Assembly: GCA_963815325.1 (NCBI GenBank)
Contig: CAWFGG010000007.1
Location: forward strand, 62,001-126,000
Direction of reading: 5' to 3'
Source of the DNA: JABDII01 sp963815325
Lineage (GTDB): Bacteria; Gemmatimonadota; Gemmatimonadetes; Gemmatimonadales; GWC2-71-9
DNA: 64,000 nucleotides
The notes under the pieces were generated by a model that saw only the letters and a program-made list of their open reading frames with translations, searched no databases and was not told the DNA's origin. Both the position numbers and the translations under genes were made by a program. Positions 54,209 to 63,151 of the stretch are shown in pieces; the first letter of the stretch is position 1; each line of letters opens with the position of its first letter.

Positions 54209-54793
54209 TCAGGTCGGGAGCCCCACCCACACACCGCCGGCGCTGGCAATCACCTCGAGGCCCCCAACGATAGGAACCGGTCCCTCACCCACCACCCGGA
54301 GCCCCGGCAGCACGACTCGCTTGGCCTCCGCAAGCCAATGGGGCTCGTCGGCGTAGGCCGAGGCGAGGACCACAGCCCGAACCGAGCGCGACTTGAGCGG
54401 AATGGAGGTGCCTTCGAGGACACTGATCGAGGGTATCTCCCGCGAGTGGTCCGGCGGATTTATGCTGGCCAGGTGCACCCCATCGAGCCGATCCGCGAGA
54501 CCGCGGCACAGTGCGTCCGCCACGCCGACCAGCGCTGCATACCCTCCCGGGCCGGACAGCCCCACCAGAGCCTCGAGCGCCGTGGTGGTCAGCACGGAGT
54601 CGGTTTCGTCGACGGACGGCGGCGCATCGAAACGGGCCACTCCGTCCGCAATTGCGTAGGTCTTGCCACACACCGGACAACCGAGACGCCCCGACTGGAC
54701 TGACCGTTCGACCATCGTGTCCGGCAGCAAGACGAGGAACTGCTCGGCGTGGTCCGCCGGGCAGCGCAGTAAGTCAGTGAGTTCGATGAACAG
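54209..54793 (-). CDS. Trm112-like zinc domain plus methyltransferase-like protein, unusual start
   Basis: The protein begins with a Trm112/UPF0434-like zinc domain (FIELTDLLRCPADHAEQF followed by LGCPVCGKTY) and continues into a Rossmann-like domain reminiscent of degenerate SAM methyltransferases (VRAVVLASAYADEPHWLAEAKRV). The conserved N-terminus extends to CTG 54793. No ATG, GTG or TTG exists in frame between the upstream stop (54825-region) and this part, so CTG may be the start. The nearest in-frame TTG at 54730 would cut the first CPxxH half of the zinc site. Confidence 0.65.
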   Translation of the reverse strand: MFIELTDLLRCPADHAEQFLVLLPDTMVERSVQSGRLGCPVCGKTYAIADGVARFDAPPSVDETDSVLTTTALEALVGLSGPGGYAALVGVADALCRGLADRLDGVHLASINPPDHSREIPSISVLEGTSIPLKSRSVRAVVLASAYADEPHWLAEAKRVVLPGLRVVGEGPVPIVGGLEVIASAGGVWVGLPT

Positions 54794-54826
54794 AGCGGTC
54801 TCGACCAGGCAGCGGCTGCTCGCAGC

Positions 54827-56392
54827 CTATGGCTTGAACACGACCCAGGTCAGTTTTCCGGCCTCGACCATGACCTCACGATAGACTTGACGCCCCGCTA
54901 TCTCCGTCCCCAGGACGTACGTCCCTTCCGGCACATCGCCGATCGCGAAATTCTCGAGATACACTGGATGGGCGTGCGCGTGGGTTCCGTAGGTCTCCAC
55001 GAAGGACAGCGGCGTTTCCTGCGGCTCCAGTTTCACGAGGCCGTAGATGCGTGCCTGGGCCACTAACCGGCCGGCGTGGTCCAATACCTGCCCAGCAACG
55101 ATGCCCGTTCCCGGCAGCGGCTTCAACCAAAGTTCCGGATTGGTGGTGTAGGCCGGGAACCGCTCGAGCGAGTCGACGATCGGGCGGACGTCCGTCGTCG
55201 GGGCCACATGGATTTCCAGATGCAGGTGGTCGTTGGTGGCCCGGCCGGTGTTTCCGACCAGGGCAATCACGTCGCCGGCGCTCACCCGCTGTCCTCCCCG
55301 CACGCGAAGCTCCGAGTTGTGATAGTAGGTCGAGAAGATGTGGCGGTGCGCGCGATCGGCGCTCAGCGTCGTGTCGTGTCGGATGGCAACCGTGAGCGCA
55401 CCCGCCTCCGCCGGCCCGGCATAGGCCACGACCCCGGAGCCGATGGCGCGGACCGGTGTACCGTCGGGGTCGTTGAATTCGACGCCCTGGTGTTCCTGGA
55501 AGTTGCCGCCCATGGTCGACCCGTACCGGTAGGTCTGATCGATCTTATCGTTGTATTCCGGCGCGATCGGTCGGATGAACCAGCTCGTCTGCGGCCACCG
55601 GGGCGTTCCGGCGGACGGCGCCCTGCGATTGATGCACGGCACCGTGTCGGCCGCGGGGCGGAGCCCGCACGGGCGCCCTTTGATCAGGGCGCCACCGATC
55701 AGGGCACCGTTGAGCGGGGCAAACGGTGCAAACGAGAGGCGCTGAGATTGCCACTCCCCCGCTCGTCCGCGCCGCAGGCGGACGTTGCCACCGAGCGCTG
55801 AGACGACGAGGCCGCGCCGCGTCGCCGATATGCGTTGCACGTATTCATTGGGCAGGAGCCTGAGCGCAGTGTCGGCGGGTCCAAGTGAGATGGGCCCCGT
55901 CGAGTCCACGATGGCGGTCCACGAGGTCCCGTCGTTGGTGGTGAACTGAATGCCGTCGGCGGTTGCTACCCACGTCGTATCGCCTGAGGTAACGATTCCC
56001 GACGGGGCGACATACTGCCACTCCGGACCGAGTTGCTGAAAGGTCCAGTTCCGCCAGGTCTTGCCGCCGTCGAGTGACAGCCCCCAGCCGTTACCGATCG
56101 TGCCGTACCAAATCTGTCCCCGGGGCCCGAAGGCGATCGCGTGCACGAAATCCCACGAGATGGACGTGGCCGTGGTGTCGTGGCGGATCGCTTCCCACTC
56201 GGTGGAGCCGGGGCGCAGCGCGTAGATCCCATGCCCATAGGTCCCGACCCAGACACCGTTACGGGGATCGGTTGCGACCTCCAGCACGTGGAGACCAAAC
56301 CCGTCCGGGTCCGGCAGCGCGGGAAGTGGGGCTTGGGACTGGGCCTGAGCCGCCAGAGAGACGAGCAGACCGAGTGCGGCGAGAGGTTTCAT
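54827..56392 (-). CDS. secreted M23-family peptidase-like protein
   Basis: The 521-residue protein has a signal peptide (MKPLAALGLLVSLAAQAQ), an N-terminal part resembling two-component-regulator propeller repeats (GVWVGTYGHGIYALRPGS, IWYGTIGNGWGLSLDGGKTW) and an M23 domain. The zinc-site motifs are present: HQGVEFND and HLHLEIH. C-terminal beta domain follows. The start at 56392 was chosen for the signal peptide; ATG 56407 is possible. Confidence 0.85.
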   Translation of the reverse strand: MKPLAALGLLVSLAAQAQSQAPLPALPDPDGFGLHVLEVATDPRNGVWVGTYGHGIYALRPGSTEWEAIRHDTTATSISWDFVHAIAFGPRGQIWYGTIGNGWGLSLDGGKTWRNWTFQQLGPEWQYVAPSGIVTSGDTTWVATADGIQFTTNDGTSWTAIVDSTGPISLGPADTALRLLPNEYVQRISATRRGLVVSALGGNVRLRRGRAGEWQSQRLSFAPFAPLNGALIGGALIKGRPCGLRPAADTVPCINRRAPSAGTPRWPQTSWFIRPIAPEYNDKIDQTYRYGSTMGGNFQEHQGVEFNDPDGTPVRAIGSGVVAYAGPAEAGALTVAIRHDTTLSADRAHRHIFSTYYHNSELRVRGGQRVSAGDVIALVGNTGRATNDHLHLEIHVAPTTDVRPIVDSLERFPAYTTNPELWLKPLPGTGIVAGQVLDHAGRLVAQARIYGLVKLEPQETPLSFVETYGTHAHAHPVYLENFAIGDVPEGTYVLGTEIAGRQVYREVMVEAGKLTWVVFKP

Positions 56393-56423
56393 GGTTCCAT
56401 TCAACATGGGTACGGGCGCATGG

Positions 56424-57116
56424 TCAAGCCGGGCCGAGTCGGAGCCAGTCGACCTGCACGTGGGGGGGCCGGGCGGCGACGAAGGCGATCGCCTCGGCGA
56501 CATCGTCAGGGCGGAGCATGCGGGCACGCGGGATGAACCCGTCGCGGTGATCGGGATCGACCGGGTCCCACGCGGCGGTATCGGTTGGCCCCGGAGACAC
56601 CAGGCAGAACCGAATGCCGCTGCCCCGATACTCGGCGACCAGCGTCTCGTGAAGCCCACGCAGGGCGAACTTGGAGGCGGCGTAGGCCGCGTTTTCGGGA
56701 AACCCCACATGGTCCGCCACGCTCCCAACGTGGATCACAACGCCTCCCGCTCCGCGCATGGCGGGCAGGAAGGCCTGGGCCACCGCGAACGGTACGCGCA
56801 GGTTGGTGGCGATCTGGGTCTCGAGGTCCTCCGGCCGCGTGTCCTCGAAGGGCCGGAGGAGGAAGGCCCCGGCGTTGCTCACCAGGATGTCGGGCGCGCC
56901 CCAGTCGTGGAGCACGGCCTGAGCGGCCCGAGCGAGCGCACCGGCATCGGTCAGGTCACACGGCACATCCCAACGCTGTTCGTCCCGCCGGGGGGTCAGC
57001 GAGCGAGCGAGGCCGACGACCCGCGCGCCCCGAGCCCGGAGGAGCTGGGCGGTCGCGGCGCCAATCCCGCGGGATGCGCCGGTCACCACGGCCATCCGGT
57101 TGGTCAGGTCGCTCAC
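56424..57116 (-). CDS. short-chain dehydrogenase, possible sepiapterin reductase
   Basis: The 230-residue Rossmann-fold enzyme has TGASRGIG for NADP(H), NAG, a catalytic Ser in VGSVADH and YAASK. It starts with GTG overlapping the folE stop (GTGA). Because it follows a PTPS gene and folE, it may be the sepiapterin reductase that completes tetrahydrobiopterin synthesis; sepiapterin reductases belong to this family. That role is inference from context. Confidence 0.88.
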   Translation of the reverse strand: MSDLTNRMAVVTGASRGIGAATAQLLRARGARVVGLARSLTPRRDEQRWDVPCDLTDAGALARAAQAVLHDWGAPDILVSNAGAFLLRPFEDTRPEDLETQIATNLRVPFAVAQAFLPAMRGAGGVVIHVGSVADHVGFPENAAYAASKFALRGLHETLVAEYRGSGIRFCLVSPGPTDTAAWDPVDPDHRDGFIPRARMLRPDDVAEAIAFVAARPPHVQVDWLRLGPA

Positions 57117-57718
57117 TCGGCGAAGATGCCCCCGTGGGCCAGGCTCAGAAATTCCTCTCGGGTCTTGGGATCGTCCCTGAAGATGCCACGCATGGCGCTG
57201 GTCACGGTCTTGGAATTCTGCTTCTGGACGCCCCGCATCATCATGCAGAGGTGGGCGGCTTCGATAACCACGCCGACGCCGCGCGGATTGAGCACGCCCA
57301 TGAGGGCATCGGCGATTTGATCGGTCATCCGTTCCTGGACCTGGAGCCGGCGGGCGAAGATGTCTACCAGTCGTGGCAGTTTGGAGAGTCCGACGATGCG
57401 CCCATTGGGGACATAGGCCACATGGGCGCGGCCGAAGAACGGCAGCATGTGATGTTCGCAGAGTGAGTACAGCTCGATGTCACGCACCATGATCATGCTT
57501 TCGTGCGCCTCCTCGAACACCGCGTCTCCCACCGCGTCGGCCACTGACATGGTATAGCCCTGCGTCAGCCAGCGTAACGCGGCATCGACCCGCTCCGGGG
57601 TCCTCACGAGACCCGGACGCTCTGGATCCTCACCCAGCGCCAGGATCATCTCGCGCACGTGCTCCGAGATGGGCAGCGGCAGTGTGGCCTTGCGCTCACG
57701 CTCCTCGATAATCGACAT
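57113..57718 (-). CDS. folE: GTP cyclohydrolase I
   Basis: The 201-residue type IA enzyme converts GTP into dihydroneopterin triphosphate. Zinc-site residues are visible in SLCEHHMLPF and the C-terminal HLCMMMRGV segment. GAGGAACT precedes the ATG at 57718. The start overlaps the PTPS gene by 23 bases. Product can feed folate, queuosine or biopterin synthesis; the neighbours favour the last. Confidence 0.96.
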   Translation of the reverse strand: MSIIEERERKATLPLPISEHVREMILALGEDPERPGLVRTPERVDAALRWLTQGYTMSVADAVGDAVFEEAHESMIMVRDIELYSLCEHHMLPFFGRAHVAYVPNGRIVGLSKLPRLVDIFARRLQVQERMTDQIADALMGVLNPRGVGVVIEAAHLCMMMRGVQKQNSKTVTSAMRGIFRDDPKTREEFLSLAHGGIFAE

Positions 57719-58109
57719 AGTTCCTCGGGGTTTCCCAGAGTCGCACTCGGACCAAATGCCCGGCCGGAAGCCGGGGCGCGATCTGATCCCAGCAGAACAC
57801 TGCAATGTTTTCCGCGGATGGAATATGGTCCCGGAACCAGGGGACGTCCAAATTGAGATTCTTGTGGTCGAGGATCTGGGCAACCCGCTCATCGACAATG
57901 GATTTGAGCACGGTGATATCGAGGACGTAGCCGGTTGCCGGGTCGATGTCGCCCCCGACGGTCACCTCGAGCTCGTAGTTATGGCCATGATAATTCGGAT
58001 TGTTACACGCGCCGAACGTCTTCCGGTTCCACTCGTCGGACTGCGCCGGGTTATGGAGCCGGTGCGCGGCATTGAAGTGTACCCGGCGCGTTACGGTGCA
58101 GGTCGGCAT
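57696..58109 (-). CDS. 6-pyruvoyltetrahydropterin synthase-type enzyme (PTPS/QueD family)
   Basis: The 137-residue protein begins MPTCTVTRRVHFNAAHRL after GAGGCG. Zinc histidines are in FNAAHRL and HGHNYE, the catalytic Cys in FGACNNPN. Long stretches (IDPATGYV, LDHKNLNLDVPWF, ENIAVFCWD) closely match the animal-type PTPS pattern rather than the shorter bacterial QueD I. It starts the operon PTPS-folE-dehydrogenase. QueD function in queuosine synthesis remains possible. Confidence 0.9.
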   Translation of the reverse strand: MPTCTVTRRVHFNAAHRLHNPAQSDEWNRKTFGACNNPNYHGHNYELEVTVGGDIDPATGYVLDITVLKSIVDERVAQILDHKNLNLDVPWFRDHIPSAENIAVFCWDQIAPRLPAGHLVRVRLWETPRNYVDYRGA

Positions 58110-58147
58110 CGCGCCTCGCTGGAATGAGAATGTGGATAGATACGAAC

Positions 58148-58176
58148 AAAAAGCGCCGACCAGGAACGATCGGCGC
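58148..58176 (-). terminator. terminator-like hairpin upstream of the PTPS operon
   Basis: Read on the minus strand, GCGCCGA, a 10-base loop and TCGGCGC are followed by TTTTTG. It lies 39 bases before the PTPS start codon. It may end transcripts from the upstream minus-strand operon or act as an attenuator in the leader. Confidence 0.65.
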
Positions 58177-58400
58177 AATCTGGTCGAACGGCAATGAAGA
58201 GGATTATTGAAGCCCGGATCGAATTGCTTGGCACCCTCGCCTAGACATCTGCCTTCCCCCGGAGGGGCATGACATCAACCTCGGTATTCGGGCCCGCGAT
58301 CGGACTGTTGGCTCAATAATTGTGTCTCCCCATTACCGTTCTGACAAACTAAGATATGACCCGGGCGGCAACGCGTCAATAACATCACTCGGACTGTCCT
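58177..58400. other. non-coding gap with a 118-base element bounded by inverted repeats
   Basis: This stretch has no credible gene. Within it, ATTATTGAAGCC (58203-58214) and GGCTCAATAAT (58310-58320) form an A/T-rich terminal stem with one bulge, followed inward by GATCG/CGATC pairing. The enclosed 118 bases could fold as a structured RNA or be a small insertion element. The strand of any transcript is unknown. Confidence 0.45.
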
Positions 58401-58547
58401 ATGAATGCGACACTTGCGATTGCTCTAGTCTGTCTTGCCGCGTGGATCGTGCTCGGCTTCGTGGTGCCCGTCGGGATCGGCGCCGTGCATCTCCTGCTTG
58501 CCCTTGGCGCCGTACTCTTGGTCCGATGGTGGGCCCTGCGCGCGTGA
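58401..58547 (+). CDS. 48-residue membrane protein
   Basis: The short gene encodes a protein with two hydrophobic segments (LAIALVCLAAWIVLGFVV and VHLLLALGAVLLVRWW). The pattern recalls the small lmo0937/DUF5670-type membrane proteins. There is no strong ribosome site. It lies between the acetyltransferase operon and the PTPS operon. Confidence 0.55.
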   Translation: MNATLAIALVCLAAWIVLGFVVPVGIGAVHLLLALGAVLLVRWWALRA

Positions 58548-58551
58548 CGCG

Positions 58552-59514
58552 TCAGATCTCCCAATTGGAAAACACGATCCCCGTCCGCGGCAGGACTTCG
58601 CCGTACGACTCCAGAGTCATCCGCAAGTCGGTCCAGTGTGTCTGGAATCCATGATCGAAAACCAACCGGTATGCGTCGGCATACCGGGATGGGCAGCGAA
58701 TGCTGACGCGCCGCATGCGGGCGGCATGACAACGGGCCTGCACGTCAACGACGAGCTGTTCGAACACCGCAAGGTCTGCGGCGACCACCTTGAGCACCCG
58801 CAACTCGTCGCGAGCGCGGCCTTCGGCGAGCGGCGCCGAATGCCACAGGGCGTACCCGGTGACGGCGCCCTCATGGGTCACGACGGACGTGTCCCCGATG
58901 CCGAGCCGCGCGGTCAATTCGATCTCACGAGTGTAGTCGGTCCCGTGGGCAAGCGAGTTGGTCAGGCGGCGGCATTCTGACACCACCGCCCCCTCGCGCT
59001 TGCCGAGCGACGATAACAACACTCCTGGCGCCCGCTGGCGCCGCACCACGTCCCGGACCACCGTGATGGTCAGGTGGCCGGGGATGAAGCCGAGGCGGCT
59101 GTAGAAACCGATGTTTTCGACGGTTCGGGGCATGGTCTCCAACCCGATGGTCGAAACCCGCTGCTGCATGAGCCAATCGATTCCCGCTTGCACGATTTGC
59201 TTGCCGAGCCCTTCGCTCTGGCGGTCCGGACGCACCGCCAAGGGTCCCATCCACCCCTCGGAGCCCGACCGGTGGACCACATTGAACGCGATAAGCTGCC
59301 CGTCGGCGTCGCGCCATAGCATGGCACCGTCGGCAGCGTCCTCGATCGCATAGCGCCAGATATCGGGATTGAGGCGCGGGACGCGCACGCCGGCCATTCC
59401 GTCGCGACGGTATCGGTCGGTAAACGAACGCGAAAACAGATCATTCAAGGGCTCAATGTCGGCCACCGTCGCGGTACCGGGCCCCTGCACCAGCTGCCGC
59501 TTAGGCTGCGGCAT
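58552..59514 (-). CDS. GNAT-family N-acetyltransferase
   Basis: The 320-residue protein shows an N-terminal GNAT domain with the acetyl-CoA loop region (LAVRPDRQSEGLGKQIVQAG) and a second, weaker GNAT-like half, as in tandem GNAT proteins. It overlaps the Rad50-like gene by 14 bases and is the last gene of that operon. Substrate unknown. Confidence 0.88.
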   Translation of the reverse strand: MPQPKRQLVQGPGTATVADIEPLNDLFSRSFTDRYRRDGMAGVRVPRLNPDIWRYAIEDAADGAMLWRDADGQLIAFNVVHRSGSEGWMGPLAVRPDRQSEGLGKQIVQAGIDWLMQQRVSTIGLETMPRTVENIGFYSRLGFIPGHLTITVVRDVVRRQRAPGVLLSSLGKREGAVVSECRRLTNSLAHGTDYTREIELTARLGIGDTSVVTHEGAVTGYALWHSAPLAEGRARDELRVLKVVAADLAVFEQLVVDVQARCHAARMRRVSIRCPSRYADAYRLVFDHGFQTHWTDLRMTLESYGEVLPRTGIVFSNWEI

Positions 59515-61924
59515 GGGCCAGCTCCTCGGCGGCGGGTTCCCTCACGACCGACACACCCCGGGACCCATCGAGCTCGACCCGAATGACGCGATCGAACCCT
59601 TCGTTGACCGATTCGATGTGGGTGATGAGAATGACCTGCGGGAACCGGTCGCCCAGGCCCCGCAGAAGCTCGACGACGGCCACGCGTCGCTCCTCGTCGA
59701 GCGAGCCGAAGATTTCGTCCAACACCAGGAGCGAGAGCGGTTGGCCCGCGCGCTCGGCGATCATCTGACTGATCGCCAAACGGAGCGCCAAGTTGGCCAC
59801 GTCCTCTTCCCCACCCGAGATGACGCTCTTGGCCTCGCCGTCTTCCAGGATCGTCGCCACATAGTCTTCATCGAGCTCCAAGTCGGTATACCGACCATTG
59901 GTCAGCTCTCGCAGGAACACCGAGGCCAGGTCTGACAACTCCGGCCGGAGGGTGGCGTTGAGATCGGTGCGGAGATCGGTCAGTGCGCGGTCGAGCTCGT
60001 GGTAAAGCAGAAGATCGGCAGCCGCCTGCTTGGCGCGGAGGCTGAGCTCGGCTCGCTCGCGCCGGCGCCGCTCGACGGCTGCGACAGCCTCTTCCGCGGC
60101 CGCCAACTCCGTCTGCGTGCGGACCACGTCTTTCTCCGCCTCGTGGCGCCGTGTTCGCGCCGCGTCCAGCGCGGCTTGTGCTGCCGCGTAGTCGGCCTCC
60201 TTGAACCCGAGACCCGCAAGCCGCTCCGTCAGCTCCTTGAATTCCGTCTCACGCCGGCTCAGCTCCCGTTCCGCCTGTTCCGCTTCGACAACCAGGCCTT
60301 CCGCACGTTCCGCCGTCACCTTCATGCGCTCCGCCTCGAGGGCGACGGGCTCGAGGGCTTTCAACTGGTCGCGAACGGCCTGGTGGCGTCCGTGATCATA
60401 CACAGTCGGCGACGAGTCCAGCAGCGCCTCGACCTCGGCCATCTTCACCTCGAGCGCCTCCCGCTCCTTGGTGAGGACAGGGAGTTCGTCGACCAGGTCC
60501 GCCAAACGCTGGACCTCGACCTTGGCATCGGACGCCTCTCGTTCGAGGGCATCGCGACGCTGCTCGGCCTCTTGGACGTCCGTCGGGACATCGGCGAGCT
60601 GCTCGATCCGTTGCCGGTAGAAATTGCCGTTGTTTCGAATGGCCTCGAGTTGCCGATCGAGCAGTCCCAACACCACTTCATAGTCCTGGCCAAGCGGCCG
60701 CGAACATGTGGGACAGGCACCCTCGGCACCGGCTTCGAGGATACGCTCGCGCTGCTCGGTCACATCCTTGTACTGATCGAGCAGGGTCTGGCGCTTGGTC
60801 TGGGCTTCCTGAGCGTCACGAACCCACACGGTCCGCTTGGACTCTGCCTCGGCCGTGGCGCTTTGAACTGCGACTACTCGTTCTTCTACCCGGCGCCCAG
60901 CGGCCTCGAGGGTCTCCGGCGGGGGAATGCGTCCCAGCCGCTCCCGCACGCGCTCGAGCCGGGCCTGATTGTCCTGGCGCTGCGCTTCGTAGCCCTTGCG
61001 GGCAGCGAAGCGGTCCGCCTGTTGATTGAGCGCCTCGAGCTCGGTCCTAAGCGGGCCGAGCACGTCGAGTTGCCGCGTGAGATCAGTCAGTTTTTCGCGC
61101 GCGGCGAGTGCCTCGATCAACTGCCGGTCGAGCACGCTGAACTTTTCGCGGGCAGCGTCGACGTGATGTTCGGCAACGCGGCGCTCGCCGTCCAAGGACA
61201 ACACCGTCTCCCGGAGCTTTTGGACCGTCTCCCACCGTGGCATCATTTCGGTCAGATGCACTTCGGCCTTGGTGGCTTGGCTCTCCGATTCGATCAGCGC
61301 CTTCTTGGCGGCCGTTCTTCGTGCCTGCGCCTGATCGTCCTCGGCATCCAGCTCCGCGGTGTCGCGGAGTCCAGCCTCGAGCAATTCATGCCGGGCCTTG
61401 AGGCCCGATCGCGTCACCTTGAGCCGGTCCTGCGCCATCTTCAGTCGCTCGTAGCCCAGCACGCGGGATAAGAACCGGGCGCGATCCGGGGCCGACATCG
61501 CGGCCATGACGGCCAGCTCCTTCTGCCCGGTGAAGTAGGTGTTGAAGAACTCCTCCCGCGTCATCCCGAGGCACCGTGTCAGCTTCTCCGTCACCGTGCC
61601 GATCGAGTTTGCAATCGGCGCGGGCTCGCCGTCCTGATAGAGCTCCGCGGTGTTCAGGCCTCGGATGACCCGGTATTCATGCGGGCCGAGGGTGAAGTCC
61701 AGCTCGACCCGAACCGAAGACCGTGGTGGCGCCCCCCGGCGACGGAGCGAGTCTCGCGTACCGCGCGCCGCCGGCGTGCCGTAGATGGCGTAGGCAATGG
61801 CCTCGAGCAGGGTGGTCTTTCCGGAGCCGTTCGGACCGACGATGCCGGTGAGCCCGGCACCGAAGGCAATCTGGGTGTCCTCGTGTTGACGGAAATTCAG
61901 CAAGCGGAGCCGGTGGATTTGCAT
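59501..61924 (-). CDS. sbcC: Rad50/SbcC-type SMC ATPase
   Basis: The 807-residue protein has an N-terminal ATPase half with Walker A (GPNGSGKTTLLE), long coiled coils, a zinc hook (GACPTCSRPLG, C-x-x-C) in the middle, and a C-terminal half with signature VISGGEEDVANLALRLA and Walker B (LLVLDEIFGSLDEE). With the adjacent Mre11-like nuclease it processes DNA ends. Its size is closer to archaeal Rad50 (about 850-900) than to E. coli SbcC (about 1050). Confidence 0.94.
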   Translation of the reverse strand: MQIHRLRLLNFRQHEDTQIAFGAGLTGIVGPNGSGKTTLLEAIAYAIYGTPAARGTRDSLRRRGAPPRSSVRVELDFTLGPHEYRVIRGLNTAELYQDGEPAPIANSIGTVTEKLTRCLGMTREEFFNTYFTGQKELAVMAAMSAPDRARFLSRVLGYERLKMAQDRLKVTRSGLKARHELLEAGLRDTAELDAEDDQAQARRTAAKKALIESESQATKAEVHLTEMMPRWETVQKLRETVLSLDGERRVAEHHVDAAREKFSVLDRQLIEALAAREKLTDLTRQLDVLGPLRTELEALNQQADRFAARKGYEAQRQDNQARLERVRERLGRIPPPETLEAAGRRVEERVVAVQSATAEAESKRTVWVRDAQEAQTKRQTLLDQYKDVTEQRERILEAGAEGACPTCSRPLGQDYEVVLGLLDRQLEAIRNNGNFYRQRIEQLADVPTDVQEAEQRRDALEREASDAKVEVQRLADLVDELPVLTKEREALEVKMAEVEALLDSSPTVYDHGRHQAVRDQLKALEPVALEAERMKVTAERAEGLVVEAEQAERELSRRETEFKELTERLAGLGFKEADYAAAQAALDAARTRRHEAEKDVVRTQTELAAAEEAVAAVERRRRERAELSLRAKQAAADLLLYHELDRALTDLRTDLNATLRPELSDLASVFLRELTNGRYTDLELDEDYVATILEDGEAKSVISGGEEDVANLALRLAISQMIAERAGQPLSLLVLDEIFGSLDEERRVAVVELLRGLGDRFPQVILITHIESVNEGFDRVIRVELDGSRGVSVVREPAAEELAHAAA

Positions 61925-61926
61925 TG

Positions 61927-63111
61927 CTACTCGGCGAGCTCGCGTTCTGTTGCTTCGATGAGGTCCAGGCCGGCCCGGACGAAGGCGGCCCGATCGATTT
62001 CGGCCGGCAACGGACGACGGGTGAGGTAGTCTTCCACCTGCTCCGGCAGCGTTTGCCGCCGCCCCGGGCCACCCACCCCCACGCGCCGTGACGCTTCCGG
62101 GCGACGCAGGTCGAGGTGGAAGTGCAACGCCTCAGCCTTATAGGATCGGATCGCCGCATGATCCAACTCACGGGCGATGTGGCGCGGCACGTTCCGCACG
62201 ACCAGCCGGACGATGTTGCCCTCCAATCCCGCTGCAGGGGCCCGGACACGCGCCTCGATATCGGCGCTCAACTGCTCGGCACTCCGGCCGGTCGCATCGA
62301 GCGGATCGAGATCGATGAGATGGCGGGCACCGGGCACCGGCTGGCGCGTGGCCCGGACACGATTGCCATCGAGTTCCACCAACAGCCACCCTTTGCCGCG
62401 GAGGCCGCGCTCGGACTCATCTTGCAGCTCCCCCCACGGGTTCATGGTCACGTATTCCAGCGCCCCGGCATACCACTCGTTCGCCGCAACCTCATGCTGG
62501 ACGTGATAATGGCCCAGGGCGACGTAACTCCACTCCTTTGGTCCGATGTCCTCCTGGCGGAGCAATGCGCCCGCCTCGTGCAGCATGCTCGCGCGAGGGA
62601 CCGGCAGGACTCCCTCGATCTCGCGGTGTAGGACCAAGACCTGATGCTGCGCACTCCCGTCGGGACGCAACACCGGCCGCTCCGAGCCCATGAGCGCCTC
62701 ATACGAGACGGCCAGGACCGAGAGGTCGAGTTCCGCAAAGTGAAGGCGCAGCGGCTGCTGGGCGGCCACGTGCACGCCCAGCTGGGTGTAGAGCTCGAGG
62801 ATGGAACCCGTTTCGGTCGACCGTGGCGTGTCGTGGTTGCCGCCCACCAGAATCACCGGCGCGTCCGGCAGGGTTTCGCGCAGACGCTGGAACTGATGAA
62901 ACGCGAAGAGGATCGCGGCGTTACTCGGACGGACGGAATGAAAGAGATCGCCGGCGATGATCACGACGTCCGGGCGGGCCCGGATGACGCCGTCCACCGC
63001 GGCACGGAAGGCATTGGCGACGTCCGTTTCGCGCTGATTGATCCCGGCGGGAGTCTGCCGATGGAACTGCCGAAATCCGAGGTGGATATCGGCCAAATGG
63101 GCGATCTTCAC
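61927..63111 (-). CDS. sbcD: Mre11/SbcD-type nuclease
   Basis: The 394-residue metallophosphatase starts with GTG 63111 (MKIAHLADIHLGF). Phosphoesterase motifs are DIH, GDLFH, GGNHD and GHYH. It lies 2 bases before the Rad50-like gene and 40 bases after the HerA-like gene. It should supply 3'-5' exonuclease and endonuclease activity of the complex. Confidence 0.94.
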   Translation of the reverse strand: MKIAHLADIHLGFRQFHRQTPAGINQRETDVANAFRAAVDGVIRARPDVVIIAGDLFHSVRPSNAAILFAFHQFQRLRETLPDAPVILVGGNHDTPRSTETGSILELYTQLGVHVAAQQPLRLHFAELDLSVLAVSYEALMGSERPVLRPDGSAQHQVLVLHREIEGVLPVPRASMLHEAGALLRQEDIGPKEWSYVALGHYHVQHEVAANEWYAGALEYVTMNPWGELQDESERGLRGKGWLLVELDGNRVRATRQPVPGARHLIDLDPLDATGRSAEQLSADIEARVRAPAAGLEGNIVRLVVRNVPRHIARELDHAAIRSYKAEALHFHLDLRRPEASRRVGVGGPGRRQTLPEQVEDYLTRRPLPAEIDRAAFVRAGLDLIEATERELAE

Positions 63112-63151
63112 TAGGGGAGAATGGCGCGTCGCGGCGCCCGAAGCAAGCCGA

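Noticed and set aside
52345..54249. 634-residue minus-strand frame opposite acyl-CoA synthetase
   Set aside because: Shadow of a complete ANL enzyme gene with conserved motifs on the plus strand.
58203..58320. Signal recognition particle RNA
   Set aside because: The minus strand contains AAGGCAGATG as in E. coli 4.5S RNA, but the essential domain IV core (GGAAGGAAGCAG region) is absent.
59999..61471. 490-residue plus-strand frame opposite the Rad50-like gene
   Set aside because: The minus strand encodes Walker motifs, coiled coil and zinc hook; the plus frame is a shadow.
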